In this document: piece after piece, positions 8,930 to 18,400 of the stretch
Numbering within the stretch: position 1 is the first letter of the stretch
Layout of the letters: the number at the start of each line of letters is the position of its first letter
Assembly (NCBI GenBank): GCA_903929135.1
Contig: CAIYTH010000014.1
Location: forward strand, 1-34,257
DNA: 34,257 nucleotides
Source of the DNA: an uncultured Chlorobiales bacterium
GTDB taxonomy: Bacteria > Bacteroidota > Chlorobiia > Chlorobiales > Chlorobiaceae
Direction: 5' to 3'
The notes under the pieces: model-generated
Told to the model about the DNA's origin: nothing
Database searches by the model: none
What the model saw: the letters and a program-made list of their open reading frames with translations, nothing else
Position numbers and translations under genes: made by a program

Positions 8930-9717
8930 CACCGGAGCTTATTGTCGCCATCGAAGCATGCCTGAAGGCAGGCCAGGCCATTCTCAGCCATGATTGCTGT
9001 AACGTATCTATACTGGAAGACGAGACCGATGACGGGCTTTTCTCGGAAGAGGCGAACATTGAGACCTACCGTCTCATCGAGCACAACCTGTCGGTCACCG
9101 GCTTGCCGGTAATTGGCGAGTACAGTCAATCCGTACCGTACGATGTGCGTTCCAGCTGGCGACAGTTCTGGCTCGTTGCGCCTTTCGGGGGTGACGACGA
9201 GTCTCTGCACGGAGCAGGCGAGTGTACGGTAAACGTAGCCCTGATCGAGGGGCACGAGCCTGTGTTAGGTGTCATTTACGCTCCGGCAACGGATGAGCTA
9301 TATTGCGGCAGCAGGGAATCCGGCGCTTATCGGGTACGGAATGCCAGCAGCACATTCGCCCAGACCACCAGGCTTCTGCCCACTTTCGGCAAGCAAAACC
9401 TCCCCGGACCTTGTGTCAGCCGTCTCATTGTCAGCCACAATCAACTCGATGAACGGATGCGCTTCTACATTGAAGAGCTTTCAGCGCACTATGCCGATAT
9501 CGAACTTGTCCAGAATGCCGGCACCCTCAATTTCGGCATGGTGGCATCCGGAGAAGCCGATCTCTACCCCCGGCTTGACTCTACCTGCGAATGGGAGACT
9601 GCTGCAGGTCATGCCATTCTGAAATCCGCCGGGAAGAGCCTCTTCGATATTGTCAGCGGCAGTGAACTGGTGTACAACAAGCCTGATCTGGTCAATCCGT
9701 TCTTCATCGCGCGTTGA
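8926..9717 (+). CDS. CysQ/inositol-phosphatase-like protein, metal site degenerate
   Basis: 263 residues aligning over their whole length with the CysQ branch (3'(2'),5'-bisphosphate nucleotidase, which hydrolyses PAP) of the inositol monophosphatase superfamily. Shared features are the WRQFWLV strand, ECTVNVALI (99-107), PVLGVIYAP (112-120) and ADLYPRLDSTCEWETAAGHA near the end. The family's metal-binding signature DPLDGT is here APFGGD (85-90), so both aspartates are lost (A85, G88). The third Asp of WDxAA is Glu (E224). Only the Glu of the GEE-type loop (E65) remains. It is therefore likely inactive or altered in function. The frame is open upstream to an ATG at 8812, but the family's N-terminus and an ATGA overlap favour 8926. 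Confidence 0.75.
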   Translation: MTPELIVAIEACLKAGQAILSHDCCNVSILEDETDDGLFSEEANIETYRLIEHNLSVTGLPVIGEYSQSVPYDVRSSWRQFWLVAPFGGDDESLHGAGECTVNVALIEGHEPVLGVIYAPATDELYCGSRESGAYRVRNASSTFAQTTRLLPTFGKQNLPGPCVSRLIVSHNQLDERMRFYIEELSAHYADIELVQNAGTLNFGMVASGEADLYPRLDSTCEWETAAGHAILKSAGKSLFDIVSGSELVYNKPDLVNPFFIAR

Positions 9718-9773
9718 GACGAACCCCGAACGTTCGCAGGATTCGTGTTTCATGGTGAGCTCGGCTTGCTCTG

Positions 9774-9802
9774 CCGGCAGGGGGCCGATCCCCTGCTGCC
9801 GG
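9774..9802 (+). other. Strong intergenic hairpin, possible terminator without U-tract
   Basis: CCGGCAG-GGGG pairs with CCCC-(TG)-CTGCCGG around a CCGAT loop, 57 bases after the CysQ-like stop. No T-run follows, so termination is uncertain. It separates that gene from the rfb cluster. Confidence 0.4.
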
Positions 9803-9922
9803 ACTCTCCGCGGTCTCGATGTTCGATGATTACCGGTATTTTATCTATATTTAACATCATGTTTCCTGTTTAAAGACCTCGTGCATGTTGCTCAGTCAAC
9901 ATCGGCCGAAAACGAATCCTGC

Positions 9923-10816
9923 ATGAAAGGCATCATACTCGCCGGAGGTTCCGGAACCCGTCTCTACCCGGTGACGAGAGGCACATCCAAACAGTTGCTT
10001 CCCATCTACGACAAACCGATGATCTACTATCCTCTGACGACCCTGATGCTCGCCGGGATAAGGGATATTCTCATCATTACGACCCCTGAAGACCAGCCTG
10101 CTTTCGTCCGGCTTCTTGGCGATGGCAGCGAATGGGGAATTTCACTCAGTTATACGGTGCAGCCGTCCCCCGACGGACTGGCCCAGGCGTTCATTCTCGG
10201 AAGGGATTTCATCGGTGGCGACGACGTCTGTCTCGTGCTGGGCGACAACATCTTTTTCGGATACGGATTCAGCGCAATGCTCCAGGATGCTGTCAGGAGC
10301 GTGACCGAGGAGCGGAAAGCCGTGGTGTTCGGTTACTATGTCAGCGATCCCGAGCGATACGGTGTCGTTGAGTTCGACCTTGACGGCCGGGTGATCTCGA
10401 TTGTCGAAAAACCGGAGAAACCCAAGTCCAGCTATGCCGTTGTCGGACTCTACTTCTATCCGAACGACGTCGTCGACATCGCCTCGAACATCCGTCCTTC
10501 AGCCAGGGGAGAGCTCGAGATCACCTCGGTGAACGAGATGTACCGGTTACGCGACAACCTGACCTGCTCCGTTCTTGGGCGGGGGTTCGCCTGGCTCGAT
10601 ACGGGTACGCACGACTCCTTCCAGCAGGCAGGCAATTTCATCGAAACCGTAGAAAAACGTCAGGGGCTCAAGATCGCCTGTCCCGAGGAGATCGCCTGGC
10701 GCAGTGGGTGGATCGGGGATAAGGATCTCGAGCGGCTGGCCTCTCCGCTGCTCAAGAACCAGTATGGCCAATACCTGCTGAAACTGCTCGCGCAGGGCTA
10801 TGACGGGCCGGCCTGA
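9923..10816 (+). CDS. rfbA: Glucose-1-phosphate thymidylyltransferase
   Basis: 297 residues. RfbA/RmlA makes dTDP-glucose from glucose-1-phosphate and dTTP, the first step to dTDP-L-rhamnose. The sequence begins with the textbook [20 protein letters not shown] nucleotide-binding loop and continues with [28 protein letters not shown] (the catalytic Asp loop), [19 protein letters not shown] and the WLDTGTHDS motif. The frame runs back to a GTG at 9881, but the family start is the ATG at 9923; no good ribosome site was seen for either. It is the first gene of a same-strand run (rfbA, rfbC, rfbD, rfbB, manC) with gaps of 35-84 bases. Products feed O-antigen or other surface polysaccharide synthesis in the cytoplasm. 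Confidence 0.96.
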   Translation: MKGIILAGGSGTRLYPVTRGTSKQLLPIYDKPMIYYPLTTLMLAGIRDILIITTPEDQPAFVRLLGDGSEWGISLSYTVQPSPDGLAQAFILGRDFIGGDDVCLVLGDNIFFGYGFSAMLQDAVRSVTEERKAVVFGYYVSDPERYGVVEFDLDGRVISIVEKPEKPKSSYAVVGLYFYPNDVVDIASNIRPSARGELEITSVNEMYRLRDNLTCSVLGRGFAWLDTGTHDSFQQAGNFIETVEKRQGLKIACPEEIAWRSGWIGDKDLERLASPLLKNQYGQYLLKLLAQGYDGPA

Positions 10817-10851
10817 ATCCGCCCGTCGATCAACTATCCTATGCTGAAACC

Positions 10852-11409
10852 ATGAATGTCATTCAAACCGCGCTGCCGGGAGTTCTGCTGTTCGAGCCCC
10901 GCGTGTTCGGGGACGATCGCGGCTATTTTTTCGAATCCTTCAGGCTCGATATCTTCGAGAAGCATGCAGGCAGCCGTGTGTTCGTGCAGGACAACGAGTC
11001 GTTTTCGCGTCACGGCGTCCTTCGCGGCCTTCATTACCAGAAACCGCCCTACACCCAGGGTAAGCTTGTTCGCGTGGTCATGGGGAGCGTGCTCGACGTG
11101 GTCGTCGACATCCGCCGGGGTTCGTCGACGTACGGCCGTCACCTGGCCGAAGAGCTGAGCGCCGGGAACCACCGGATGATGTGGGTTCCGCCGGGTTTCG
11201 CCCACGGGTTCACCGTGCTGAGCGACAAGGCAGTGTTCAGCTACAAGTGCGACGCCTATTACATGCCCGAGCACGAGGCAGGCATCGCATGGAACGATCC
11301 TGCGCTTGGCATAGACTGGCGGATCGCTCCTGTGGATGTCAGCGTCTCGGCAAAGGATGCCCGGTTGCCGCTGCTGTGCGACATCGAGGCGCTCGATATG
11401 CCGTTCTGA
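10852..11409 (+). CDS. rfbC: dTDP-4-dehydrorhamnose 3,5-epimerase
   Basis: 185-residue cupin-fold epimerase, the third enzyme of dTDP-L-rhamnose synthesis; it inverts C3 and C5 of dTDP-4-keto-6-deoxyglucose. Seen: DDRGYFFESF (21-30), QDNESFSRHGVLRGLHYQ (46-63) with the catalytic base His at 61, the VVDIRRGSSTYG substrate loop, WVPPGFAHGF (111-120) and the YKCDAYYMPEHEAGIAW segment with the conserved tyrosines. Length is normal. It lies 35 bases after rfbA and 42 before rfbD. Confidence 0.96.
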   Translation: MNVIQTALPGVLLFEPRVFGDDRGYFFESFRLDIFEKHAGSRVFVQDNESFSRHGVLRGLHYQKPPYTQGKLVRVVMGSVLDVVVDIRRGSSTYGRHLAEELSAGNHRMMWVPPGFAHGFTVLSDKAVFSYKCDAYYMPEHEAGIAWNDPALGIDWRIAPVDVSVSAKDARLPLLCDIEALDMPF

Positions 11410-11451
11410 AGGATGCATCTGTTTTATTCTCTATATAACTGACCGTTTCGC

Positions 11452-12324
11452 ATGAATATACTGGTGACCGGAAGCCGCGGACAGCTTGGTTCGGAGCTGC
11501 AGGAACTGCAGGCTGCCAACGGCGCACACCGATACTATTTCACCGATCTGCCCGAATTCGACATCACTTCGGCCGATGCTGTCCTGAACTTCTGCCGTGA
11601 GCACGAGATCGGGGCGATCGTGAACTGTGCGGCCTACACGGCCGTCGACAAGGCTGAATCCGACGTTGTGACGGCATTCAGGGTCAACAGGGACGGTCCG
11701 GCGGTGCTGGCGAATGTGTCGAGGGCCTGCAACGCCCTCCTGCTGCACATTTCGACCGACTACGTTTTCGACGGGCTTGGCTGCAGGCCATACCGCGAAG
11801 AGGACCAGGCTGTTCCCTGCGGAGTCTACGGCCAGTCCAAATGGGAAGGTGAGGAGGCGATCCGGAGAATTGCGCCCTCCTACATGATCTTTCGCACCTC
11901 CTGGCTCTATTCTGCGTATGGGCAGAACTTCGTGAAGACCATGCTCAGGCTCGGCAGGGAACGGGAATCGATAGGCGTGGTGTTCGACCAGGTAGGAAGC
12001 CCGACCTGGGCGGCGGACCTGGCTTCAGCCATCGTCTCGATTCTCGATCGCTTCGATCCGTGCACAACCTACGGCGAGACCTATCATTACTCGAACGAGG
12101 GGGTCTGCTCCTGGTACGATTTTGCCCGGGAAATCATGCATGCCGGCGGGCTCTCCTGCAGGGTGAAGCCCATTGAAACCGCCGATTATCCGATGCCTGC
12201 GAAGCGGCCGCATTTCAGTGTGCTGAACAAGCGGAAGGTCAGGGATGCATGGGATTTCGAGATCCCGCACTGGCACGATTCGCTTCTCAGGATGCTCGAT
12301 TCCGTGACGCCAGACGCTCGTTGA
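11452..12324 (+). CDS. rfbD: dTDP-4-dehydrorhamnose reductase
   Basis: 290-residue short-chain dehydrogenase (extended type) that reduces dTDP-4-keto-L-rhamnose with NAD(P)H, the last step to dTDP-L-rhamnose. Seen: the Rossmann loop GSRGQLGSEL (7-16), NCAAYTAVDKAE, the STDYVFDG strand and the catalytic YGQSKWEGE (Tyr-x-x-x-Lys). The C-terminal RPHFSVLNKRKV motif matches the RPxxSxLd-type end of RmlD proteins. Start is the ATG at 11452, without a clear ribosome site. Confidence 0.96.
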   Translation: MNILVTGSRGQLGSELQELQAANGAHRYYFTDLPEFDITSADAVLNFCREHEIGAIVNCAAYTAVDKAESDVVTAFRVNRDGPAVLANVSRACNALLLHISTDYVFDGLGCRPYREEDQAVPCGVYGQSKWEGEEAIRRIAPSYMIFRTSWLYSAYGQNFVKTMLRLGRERESIGVVFDQVGSPTWAADLASAIVSILDRFDPCTTYGETYHYSNEGVCSWYDFAREIMHAGGLSCRVKPIETADYPMPAKRPHFSVLNKRKVRDAWDFEIPHWHDSLLRMLDSVTPDAR

Positions 12325-12361
12325 GTTCCGTGTCACGCGTCACGTGTTTCGTGTTACGGTC
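12325..12361. repeat. Degenerate CGTGTYACG repeat cluster
   Basis: Directly after the rfbD stop come several copies of a short word in tandem and inverted form (CGTGTCACG, CGTCACGTG, TTCGTGTTACG). A related cluster lies after manC (14944-14980). It is not part of either flanking gene. Confidence 0.5.
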
Positions 12362-12408
12362 ATATTTCCCGATGTAATGAAACACTATCCATTATCAATT
12401 GTAACTCC

Positions 12409-13458
12409 ATGCACATTCTTGTCACGGGAGGAGCCGGCTTCATCGGCTCACATGTCGTCAGGCACCTGCTGACGGCCTATCCATCCTATACCATTACCAA
12501 CCTCGACAAGCTGACCTATGCGGGGAACCTCGCCAACCTGAAGGATGTCGAGTCGCACCCGAACTACCGTTTCATCAAGGGCGATATTACCGATGCCGCT
12601 TTTCTCGGCAAGCTTTTCGACGACAACCGTTTCGAAGGAGTCATCCATCTTGCTGCAGAATCGCACGTGGACCGTTCGATCGCGAGCCCGGTCGAGTTCG
12701 TGATGGCCAATGTGCTCGGCACGGTCAACCTGCTCAATGCGGCACGGACTTCCTGGGAAGGAGCTTACGAAGGAAAGCGGTTCTACCACGTCTCGACCGA
12801 TGAGGTATATGGCAGCCTGGGGTGCGAGGGCATGTTCACCGAAACGACTCCGTACGATCCTCACAGCCCCTATTCCGCCTCCAAGGCCTCTTCGGACCAT
12901 TTCGTCCGGGCGTTCAACGACACCTACGGCCTGCCGGCGGTGATCAGCAACTGCTCGAACAACTACGGCCCCTGCCAGTTTCCCGAGAAGTTGATTCCGC
13001 TGTTCATCAACAACATCCGCCATGGGAAACCTCTTCCGGTTTATGGAAAAGGCGAAAACGTCAGGGACTGGCTGTGGGTTGCCGACCATGCAAAGGCCAT
13101 CGACCTGATCTTCCACAAGGGGCGTACCGGAGAGACCTACAACATCGGCGGCCACAACGAATGGAGCAACATCGAGCTCATCAGGCTCCTGTGCCGGATC
13201 ATGGACCGGAAACTGGATCGGGAGCGCGGAGCTTCCGAAGCTCTCATCACCTATGTGACCGATCGGGCCGGACACGACCTGCGCTACGCCATCGATGCAT
13301 CGAAGCTGCAGCGAGAGCTGGGCTGGGTGCCTTCGCTGACGTTCGAGGAGGGTCTGGAGCAGACGGTCGACTGGTACCTGGGCAATCAGGGCTGGCTCGA
13401 CGAGGTGACTTCCGGAGCTTATCAGCGCTACTATCAAGAGATGTATTCCGGCCGGTGA
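12409..13458 (+). CDS. rfbB: dTDP-glucose 4,6-dehydratase
   Basis: 349-residue extended short-chain dehydrogenase using bound NAD+ to convert dTDP-glucose to dTDP-4-keto-6-deoxyglucose, the second rhamnose step. Seen: GGAGFIGSHVV at the N-terminus (NAD loop), HLAAESHVDRSI, VSTDEVYGSLG with the active-site Thr-Asp-Glu, YSASKASSDH with the Tyr/Lys pair, and NNYGPCQFPEKLIPL. Length is normal. The 84-base gap to rfbD holds a short repeat cluster, so a separate promoter is possible. Start is the ATG at 12409, with no ribosome site visible. Confidence 0.97.
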   Translation: MHILVTGGAGFIGSHVVRHLLTAYPSYTITNLDKLTYAGNLANLKDVESHPNYRFIKGDITDAAFLGKLFDDNRFEGVIHLAAESHVDRSIASPVEFVMANVLGTVNLLNAARTSWEGAYEGKRFYHVSTDEVYGSLGCEGMFTETTPYDPHSPYSASKASSDHFVRAFNDTYGLPAVISNCSNNYGPCQFPEKLIPLFINNIRHGKPLPVYGKGENVRDWLWVADHAKAIDLIFHKGRTGETYNIGGHNEWSNIELIRLLCRIMDRKLDRERGASEALITYVTDRAGHDLRYAIDASKLQRELGWVPSLTFEEGLEQTVDWYLGNQGWLDEVTSGAYQRYYQEMYSGR

Positions 13459-13510
13459 AAACCGACTTCGTACCGTCAACCATCAGGAACATGTCACAGC
13501 TTTCTTATCC

Positions 13511-14926
13511 ATGATCTACCCAGTCATTCTCAGCGGAGGTACGGGAATCAGGCTCTGGCCCCTTTCGAGAGCCATATATCCCAAGCAGCTCCTGTCGCTT
13601 TTCAGCGACCGCACCATGCTGCAGGATACGGCGCTTCGCCTGTCGACGCTGCCCGACGTGGGGCCGGTCACCTGCATCTGCAACGATGAGCACCGTTTCC
13701 TGGTCGCCGAACAGCTTCGGGAGGTCATGTCCGTAACCCCGACCATCGTGCTCGAACCCTGCGGCCGGAACACTGCACCGGCGGCGGCCATAGCTGCCCT
13801 GATGCTCTCCGGCAGCCATCCGGGGGCGCTCATGCTTCTCCTGCCTGCCGACCACGTGATACACGACCCCTGCGCTTTCGCCGAGGCGGTCAACCTCGGC
13901 CGCGAGTCAGCGGAACAGGGATCACTGGTCATGTTCGGTGTCGCTCCGGCATCGCCCGAAACCGGTTACGGCTATATCCGTGTTCCCTCAGGCAAGGGAA
14001 CGTGCGGCTCGGTCTGCCAGGTACTCGAGTTCGTTGAAAAGCCGGACCGGGCGAAAGCCGGGGAGTATATCTCGAGCGGGGAGTACCTCTGGAACAGCGG
14101 CATATTCCTGTTCAGGCCGGAATCGCTCCTTCGCGAGCTGGAGTCGACTTCCCCGGGAATCGTTGCCGCGTGTCGAGATGCCCTGAATCTTTCGAGGTCG
14201 GACCTCGATTTCATTTGGCTCGATCCGGATGCCTTTGCTGCGTGCCCTTCGGAGTCCATCGACTATGCTGTCATGGAAAAGACATCGCGTGCCGTGGTCG
14301 TGCCCCTCGATGCCGGCTGGAGCGACGTCGGCGCCTGGTCATCGCTCTGGGAGGTCCAGGAGCGTGATGCTGATGGCAACGTCATGCGGGGGGACGTGGT
14401 GGTGCGCGACGTGCGCAACAGCTACCTGCATGCGACCAGCCGCCTGATTGCGGCCGTCGGCATTGAGGACCACGTGATCGTAGAGACGGCCGATGCCGTG
14501 CTGGTCGCCTCCAGGGATCGGGTGCAGGAGGTCGAATCGATCGTCGAAGAGCTGAAGCGGCAGTCCCGCGCGGAGCCGATGACGCATCGACGAGTCTACC
14601 GTCCCTGGGGCTCCTACGAAACCCTCGACGAAGGGAGCCGCTTCAAGGTGAAGCGCATCACGGTCAAGCCCGGCGCATCGCTTTCCCTTCAGATGCACCG
14701 TCAACGCGCCGAACACTGGATCGTGGTGACCGGCGTAGCCCAGGTGACAGTCGACGACAGGTATATCCTTCTCGAGGCGAACCAGTCGACCTATATTCCG
14801 TGCGGTGCCAGCCATCGCCTGGTGAATCCCGGGGAGTTGCCACTCGAGCTGATCGAGGTGCAGTCGGGCGATTACCTCGGCGAGGACGACATCGTCCGCC
14901 TCGAGGACCAGTACGGGAGGACGTGA
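13511..14926 (+). CDS. manC: Mannose-1-phosphate guanylyltransferase / mannose-6-phosphate isomerase (type II)
   Basis: 471 residues with two domains. The N-terminal nucleotidyltransferase (about 1-350) makes GDP-mannose; it has the signature loop, PKQLLSLF, EPCGRNTAPA and FVEKPDRAKAGEYI...YLWNSGIFLF. The C-terminal cupin (about 360-471) has RPWGSYETL, LSLQMHRQRAEHWIVV and ENQSTYIPCG-like and LIEVQSGDYLGEDDIVR blocks, the type II phosphomannose isomerase signature. One oddity: the loop normally written GGSGTRLWPLSR reads GGTGIRLWPLSR, so the Thr before Arg is Ile. It ends the polysaccharide-sugar cluster, 52 bases after rfbB. Whether the isomerase half is active cannot be told. Confidence 0.92.
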   Translation: MIYPVILSGGTGIRLWPLSRAIYPKQLLSLFSDRTMLQDTALRLSTLPDVGPVTCICNDEHRFLVAEQLREVMSVTPTIVLEPCGRNTAPAAAIAALMLSGSHPGALMLLLPADHVIHDPCAFAEAVNLGRESAEQGSLVMFGVAPASPETGYGYIRVPSGKGTCGSVCQVLEFVEKPDRAKAGEYISSGEYLWNSGIFLFRPESLLRELESTSPGIVAACRDALNLSRSDLDFIWLDPDAFAACPSESIDYAVMEKTSRAVVVPLDAGWSDVGAWSSLWEVQERDADGNVMRGDVVVRDVRNSYLHATSRLIAAVGIEDHVIVETADAVLVASRDRVQEVESIVEELKRQSRAEPMTHRRVYRPWGSYETLDEGSRFKVKRITVKPGASLSLQMHRQRAEHWIVVTGVAQVTVDDRYILLEANQSTYIPCGASHRLVNPGELPLELIEVQSGDYLGEDDIVRLEDQYGRT

Positions 14927-14943
14927 CACTTGGCGCATCAGCT

Positions 14944-14980
14944 GTTCCGCGTTTCGTGTCACGCGATACGACCGTCACGC
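14944..14980. repeat. Second CGTGTYACG repeat cluster
   Basis: Contains GTTCCGCG, TTCGTGTCACG (14953-14963) and CGTCACGC, close relatives of the words after rfbD. It lies in the intergenic region between manC and the chlorosome protein gene. Confidence 0.45.
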
Positions 14981-15055
14981 TTTGAGGTCACCGATTTATG
15001 TACTACATTCTCATATCAAGGTTTATTATGATTCACCACAAATCCCAGGCATCAT

Positions 15056-15268
15056 ATGGCTGAAGAATTCAAATCTTCCGCTCCGGCAAAGGGCGGCAAC
15101 GATGTCGTGAAAGGCGATTTCGCGACCATTCTCATCGGCGTGGGTACCATTCTCGACAACACCCTCACACCGCTCAGCAAGGTTGTTGCACAGACCCTCG
15201 ATTCGATGACTACCGTAGCCAAGCAGATTCTCGACGGCATCAATTCGTCGCTCGCGCAGAAAAAGTGA
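15056..15268 (+). CDS. Small chlorosome envelope protein, CsmB/CsmF-like
   Basis: 70 residues. A charged N-terminus of about 18 residues (Lys/Glu/Asp) is followed by a hydrophobic and amphipathic stretch (about 21-66) rich in Leu, Val, Thr and Ser, ending in AQKK. The pattern LTPLSKVVAQTL...VAKQILDGINSSLAQKK resembles the C-terminal halves of CsmB/CsmF envelope proteins, which coat the chlorosome and interact with its galactolipid monolayer. No Cys or signal peptide. The ATG at 15056 has only a weak ribosome site. It stands alone between manC and ileS, and two hairpins follow, suggesting a strongly expressed monocistronic message. Family assignment is from memory of composition; a phasin-like protein is the main alternative. 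Confidence 0.62.
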   Translation: MAEEFKSSAPAKGGNDVVKGDFATILIGVGTILDNTLTPLSKVVAQTLDSMTTVAKQILDGINSSLAQKK

Positions 15269-15279
15269 GCCGCCGGCAG

Positions 15280-15301
15280 CGACGGGTCCCTCGACCCGTC
15301 G
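15280..15301 (+). terminator. Hairpin after the chlorosome protein gene
   Basis: An 8-bp perfect stem CGACGGGT / ACCCGTCG with a 6-nt loop, 11 bases after the stop. No T-run; it may protect the 3' end of the transcript. Confidence 0.45.
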
Positions 15302-15320
15302 CCCGATGGACCTATAGGCA

Positions 15321-15360
15321 AAAGGCAGGCCTTCAATGAAGGGCCCTGCCTTTCTGTTTT
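15321..15360 (+). terminator. Rho-independent terminator before ileS
   Basis: AAAGGCAGG pairs with CCTGCCTTT, with further inner pairing CCTTC/GAAGG, and is followed by a T-rich tail (TTTCTGTTTT). Confidence 0.8.
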
Positions 15361-15445
15361 CCTGCCGATTCTCGTATATTCTGTCTTTTCCGCAGAGGGG
15401 CAACCTCCCGACTGCACCTGAATTCCAGATTGATTTTTGACACCC

Positions 15446-18400
15446 ATGCCCGATATCTATCCCGAGTTTCCGTCCAGCCTCTCATACAGCTTCATGGAAG
15501 CCGAAATCCAGCAGTTCTGGGCCGAGAACCGCATTTTCCGGAAAAGCCTTGAAAAGGAGGCGCCCATGGGCATCTACTCCTTTTACGAAGGGCCCCCGAC
15601 GGTCAACGGCAAACCTGGGGTGCATCACGTTTTCAGCCGCACCATCAAGGACGTTGTCTGCAGGTACAAGTCGATGCAGGGCTACAGGGTCCCGAGGAAA
15701 GCGGGCTGGGACACCCACGGGCTTCCTGTCGAGATCTCGGTAGAGAAAAAGCTCGGGCTGAAGAACAAGGCGCAGGTCGAAGAGTACGGGGAAGGGGAGT
15801 TCAACCGTGAGGCCAGGGAGCTGGTCTACCACCACATCGAGGACAACCGCGAGGGGTGGGGAAAACTGACCGAGCAGATGGGATACTGGGTCGATATGGA
15901 CAGTCCCTACATCACCTGCGACAACAACTACATCGAATCGGTCTGGTGGGCCCTGAAGACGATCTTCGACAAGGGACTCATCTACAAGGACTACAAGATC
16001 GTGCCGCAGGACCCCAAGTCCGAGACGGTGCTGAGCTCGCATGAACTCGCCCTTGGCTACAAGGAAGTGCAGGACCCGAGCATCTACGTGAAGTTCCGCC
16101 TCAAGGGTTCCGAAGAGAGCCTGCTGGTCTGGACCACCACGCCATGGACGCTCATCTCGAACGTCGCGCTGGCCGTCGGCTCCGATATCGACTACGTCCG
16201 TGTGCGCAACTCCGATACCGGCGAAACGCTGATCCTGGCGGAATCCCGACTGCAGGTGCTCGTCGAGAAGCACGGCGACGAACCGGCATGGCAGGTTTTC
16301 GGCAAGCTCAAGGGGAGTGATCTCGAAAATCTCGAGTACGAGCCCCTCTTTTCCTACTTCCATCCCGATAAACGCTGCTGGTACGTGACGGCCGGTGATT
16401 TCGTCTCGACCGGCGACGGCACGGGCATCGTGCACATCGCTCCGGCGTTCGGCGCGGACGACTACGAGCTGGCCAAGAAATACGACCTCCCGATGCTCCA
16501 GCCTGTGGCCCGCAACGGCTGCTTCACGGCCGAGGTGCCCGATTACGACGGTATGTTCTTCAAGGATGCCGACCCGCCGATCATGCGGCGGCTGAAGGAG
16601 GAGGGGAAGCTGTACCGCAGGGAGACGATCACCCACACCTATCCCTTCTCGTGGCGCTACGACGTGCCGGTGATCTACTATGCCCGCGAGTCCTGGTACA
16701 TTCGCACCACCCGGATCGCTCCGCGCATGGTCGAGCTGAACAGAAGCATCAACTGGAACCCGCCGGAGATCGGCGCCGGCCGCTTCGGCAACTGGCTCGA
16801 GGAGAACAAGGACTGGGCGCTTTCCCGCGAGCGCTTCTGGGGCACGCCCCTGCCCATCTGGGTCTCCGAGGATTTCTCGATCGGCGACGGACCCGCCACG
16901 GGCAAGCTTTTCGCCGTCGGCTCGATCGCAGAACTGCGCGAGGGGCTGATCGACATCGACGGACGCAGCATGCCCCTCGGCGAGGCGCTCGACAGCGGCC
17001 AGGTCGAACTCGACCTGCACAAACCGTTCGTGGACAAGGTCTACTTCCTCAGGGACGGAAAACGCTACAACCGGACACCCGAGCTGATCGACGTCTGGTT
17101 CGACAGCGGCTCCATGCCTTTCGCCCAGCTGCACTACCCGTTCGAAAACAAAGAGCTGTTCGAGAAGACCTTCCCGGCCGACTTCATCGCCGAAGGGGTC
17201 GACCAGACCCGCGGATGGTTCTACACCCTTCACGCGATCGCCACGCTGATCTTCGACCGGCCGGCATACCGGAACCTGATCGTCAACGGCCACATCCTCG
17301 ACAAGAACGGACAGAAGATGTCCAAGTCGAAGGGCAACGTGGTCGATCCTTTCGAGACGATGGGCAGGTACGGCGCCGACTCGATCCGCTGGTACCTCAT
17401 GGTCACAAGTCCGCCGTGGCGCCCGAAGCTGTTCAACTCCGACGAGATCGAAGAGGAGCAGCGCCGTTTCTTCAGGGCGTTCGTCAACAGCTACAACTTC
17501 TTCGTGCTGTACGCGAACGTCGACGGCTTCACCTACGCCGAAGCCGAAATCCCGGTGCAGGAGCGTTCGGAGCTCGACCGCTGGATCCTGTCGAGCATGA
17601 ACACCCTCGTCGAGAACGTCCGGCTTCGCATGGAGCAGTACGACCTGACCGGAGCCTCAAGGCTCATCAACGAGTTCACGGTCGACGACCTGTCGAACTG
17701 GTACATCCGCCGCTCACGCAAGCGCTTCTGGAAAGGCGCCATGGGCCCCGACAAGTTGTCAGCCTACCAGACGCTCTCCACGGTGCTCATGACCGTTGCG
17801 AAGCTGCTTGCCCCGTTCACCCCGTTCATCGCCGAGCGCATCTATCTCAACCTCAACGGCGTTGCCGGAAAGGAAACAGCGGAATCGGTGCACCTCGGAG
17901 ACTATCCCTTGGCTGACGTCTCGCTGGTCGACCGTCCGCTCGAAGAGCGCATGAAGAAGGCGCAGATCATCACCTCGCTGGTCAGGACCATGCGCGAAAG
18001 GGCCTCCATCAAGGTTCGCCAGCCACTGAAGCGCATCCTGCTTGCCGTCGACGACTCGATCATGCGGGAGGCCTATGAGCTGGTGGCCGACATCATCATG
18101 GAGGAGGTCAACATCCAGAAGATCGAGTATATCGAGGACGAGGATTCGGTGATCAGCAAGAAGGCGAAGCCGAACTTCAAGACCCTCGGACCGCGTTACG
18201 GAAAGGAGATGAAGGCGCTTGCCGAGTCGATCAGGATCATGAGCTACAAGCAGATCTCGAAGCTCGAAAAGGAGGGCGTGCTCGACATCGATATCGACGG
18301 ACGCATCTTCAGCCTTACCCGCGAGGACGTGGACATCGTCCACGAGGACATCGAGGGGTGGCTCGTCGCTGCCGATGACGCGCACCGCATCATGGTCGCG

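Noticed and set aside
12448-13479. 343-codon minus-strand frame
   Set aside because: Antisense of rfbB, which is a complete, well-conserved gene.
15482-17293. 603-codon open frame on the minus strand
   Set aside because: It is the antisense of ileS in GC-rich DNA. The translation is Asp/Val/Arg-rich with no recognisable motifs, while the plus strand has clear IleRS motifs throughout.
16651-17916. 421-codon second plus-strand frame
   Set aside because: Arg/Pro/His-rich shadow of ileS.
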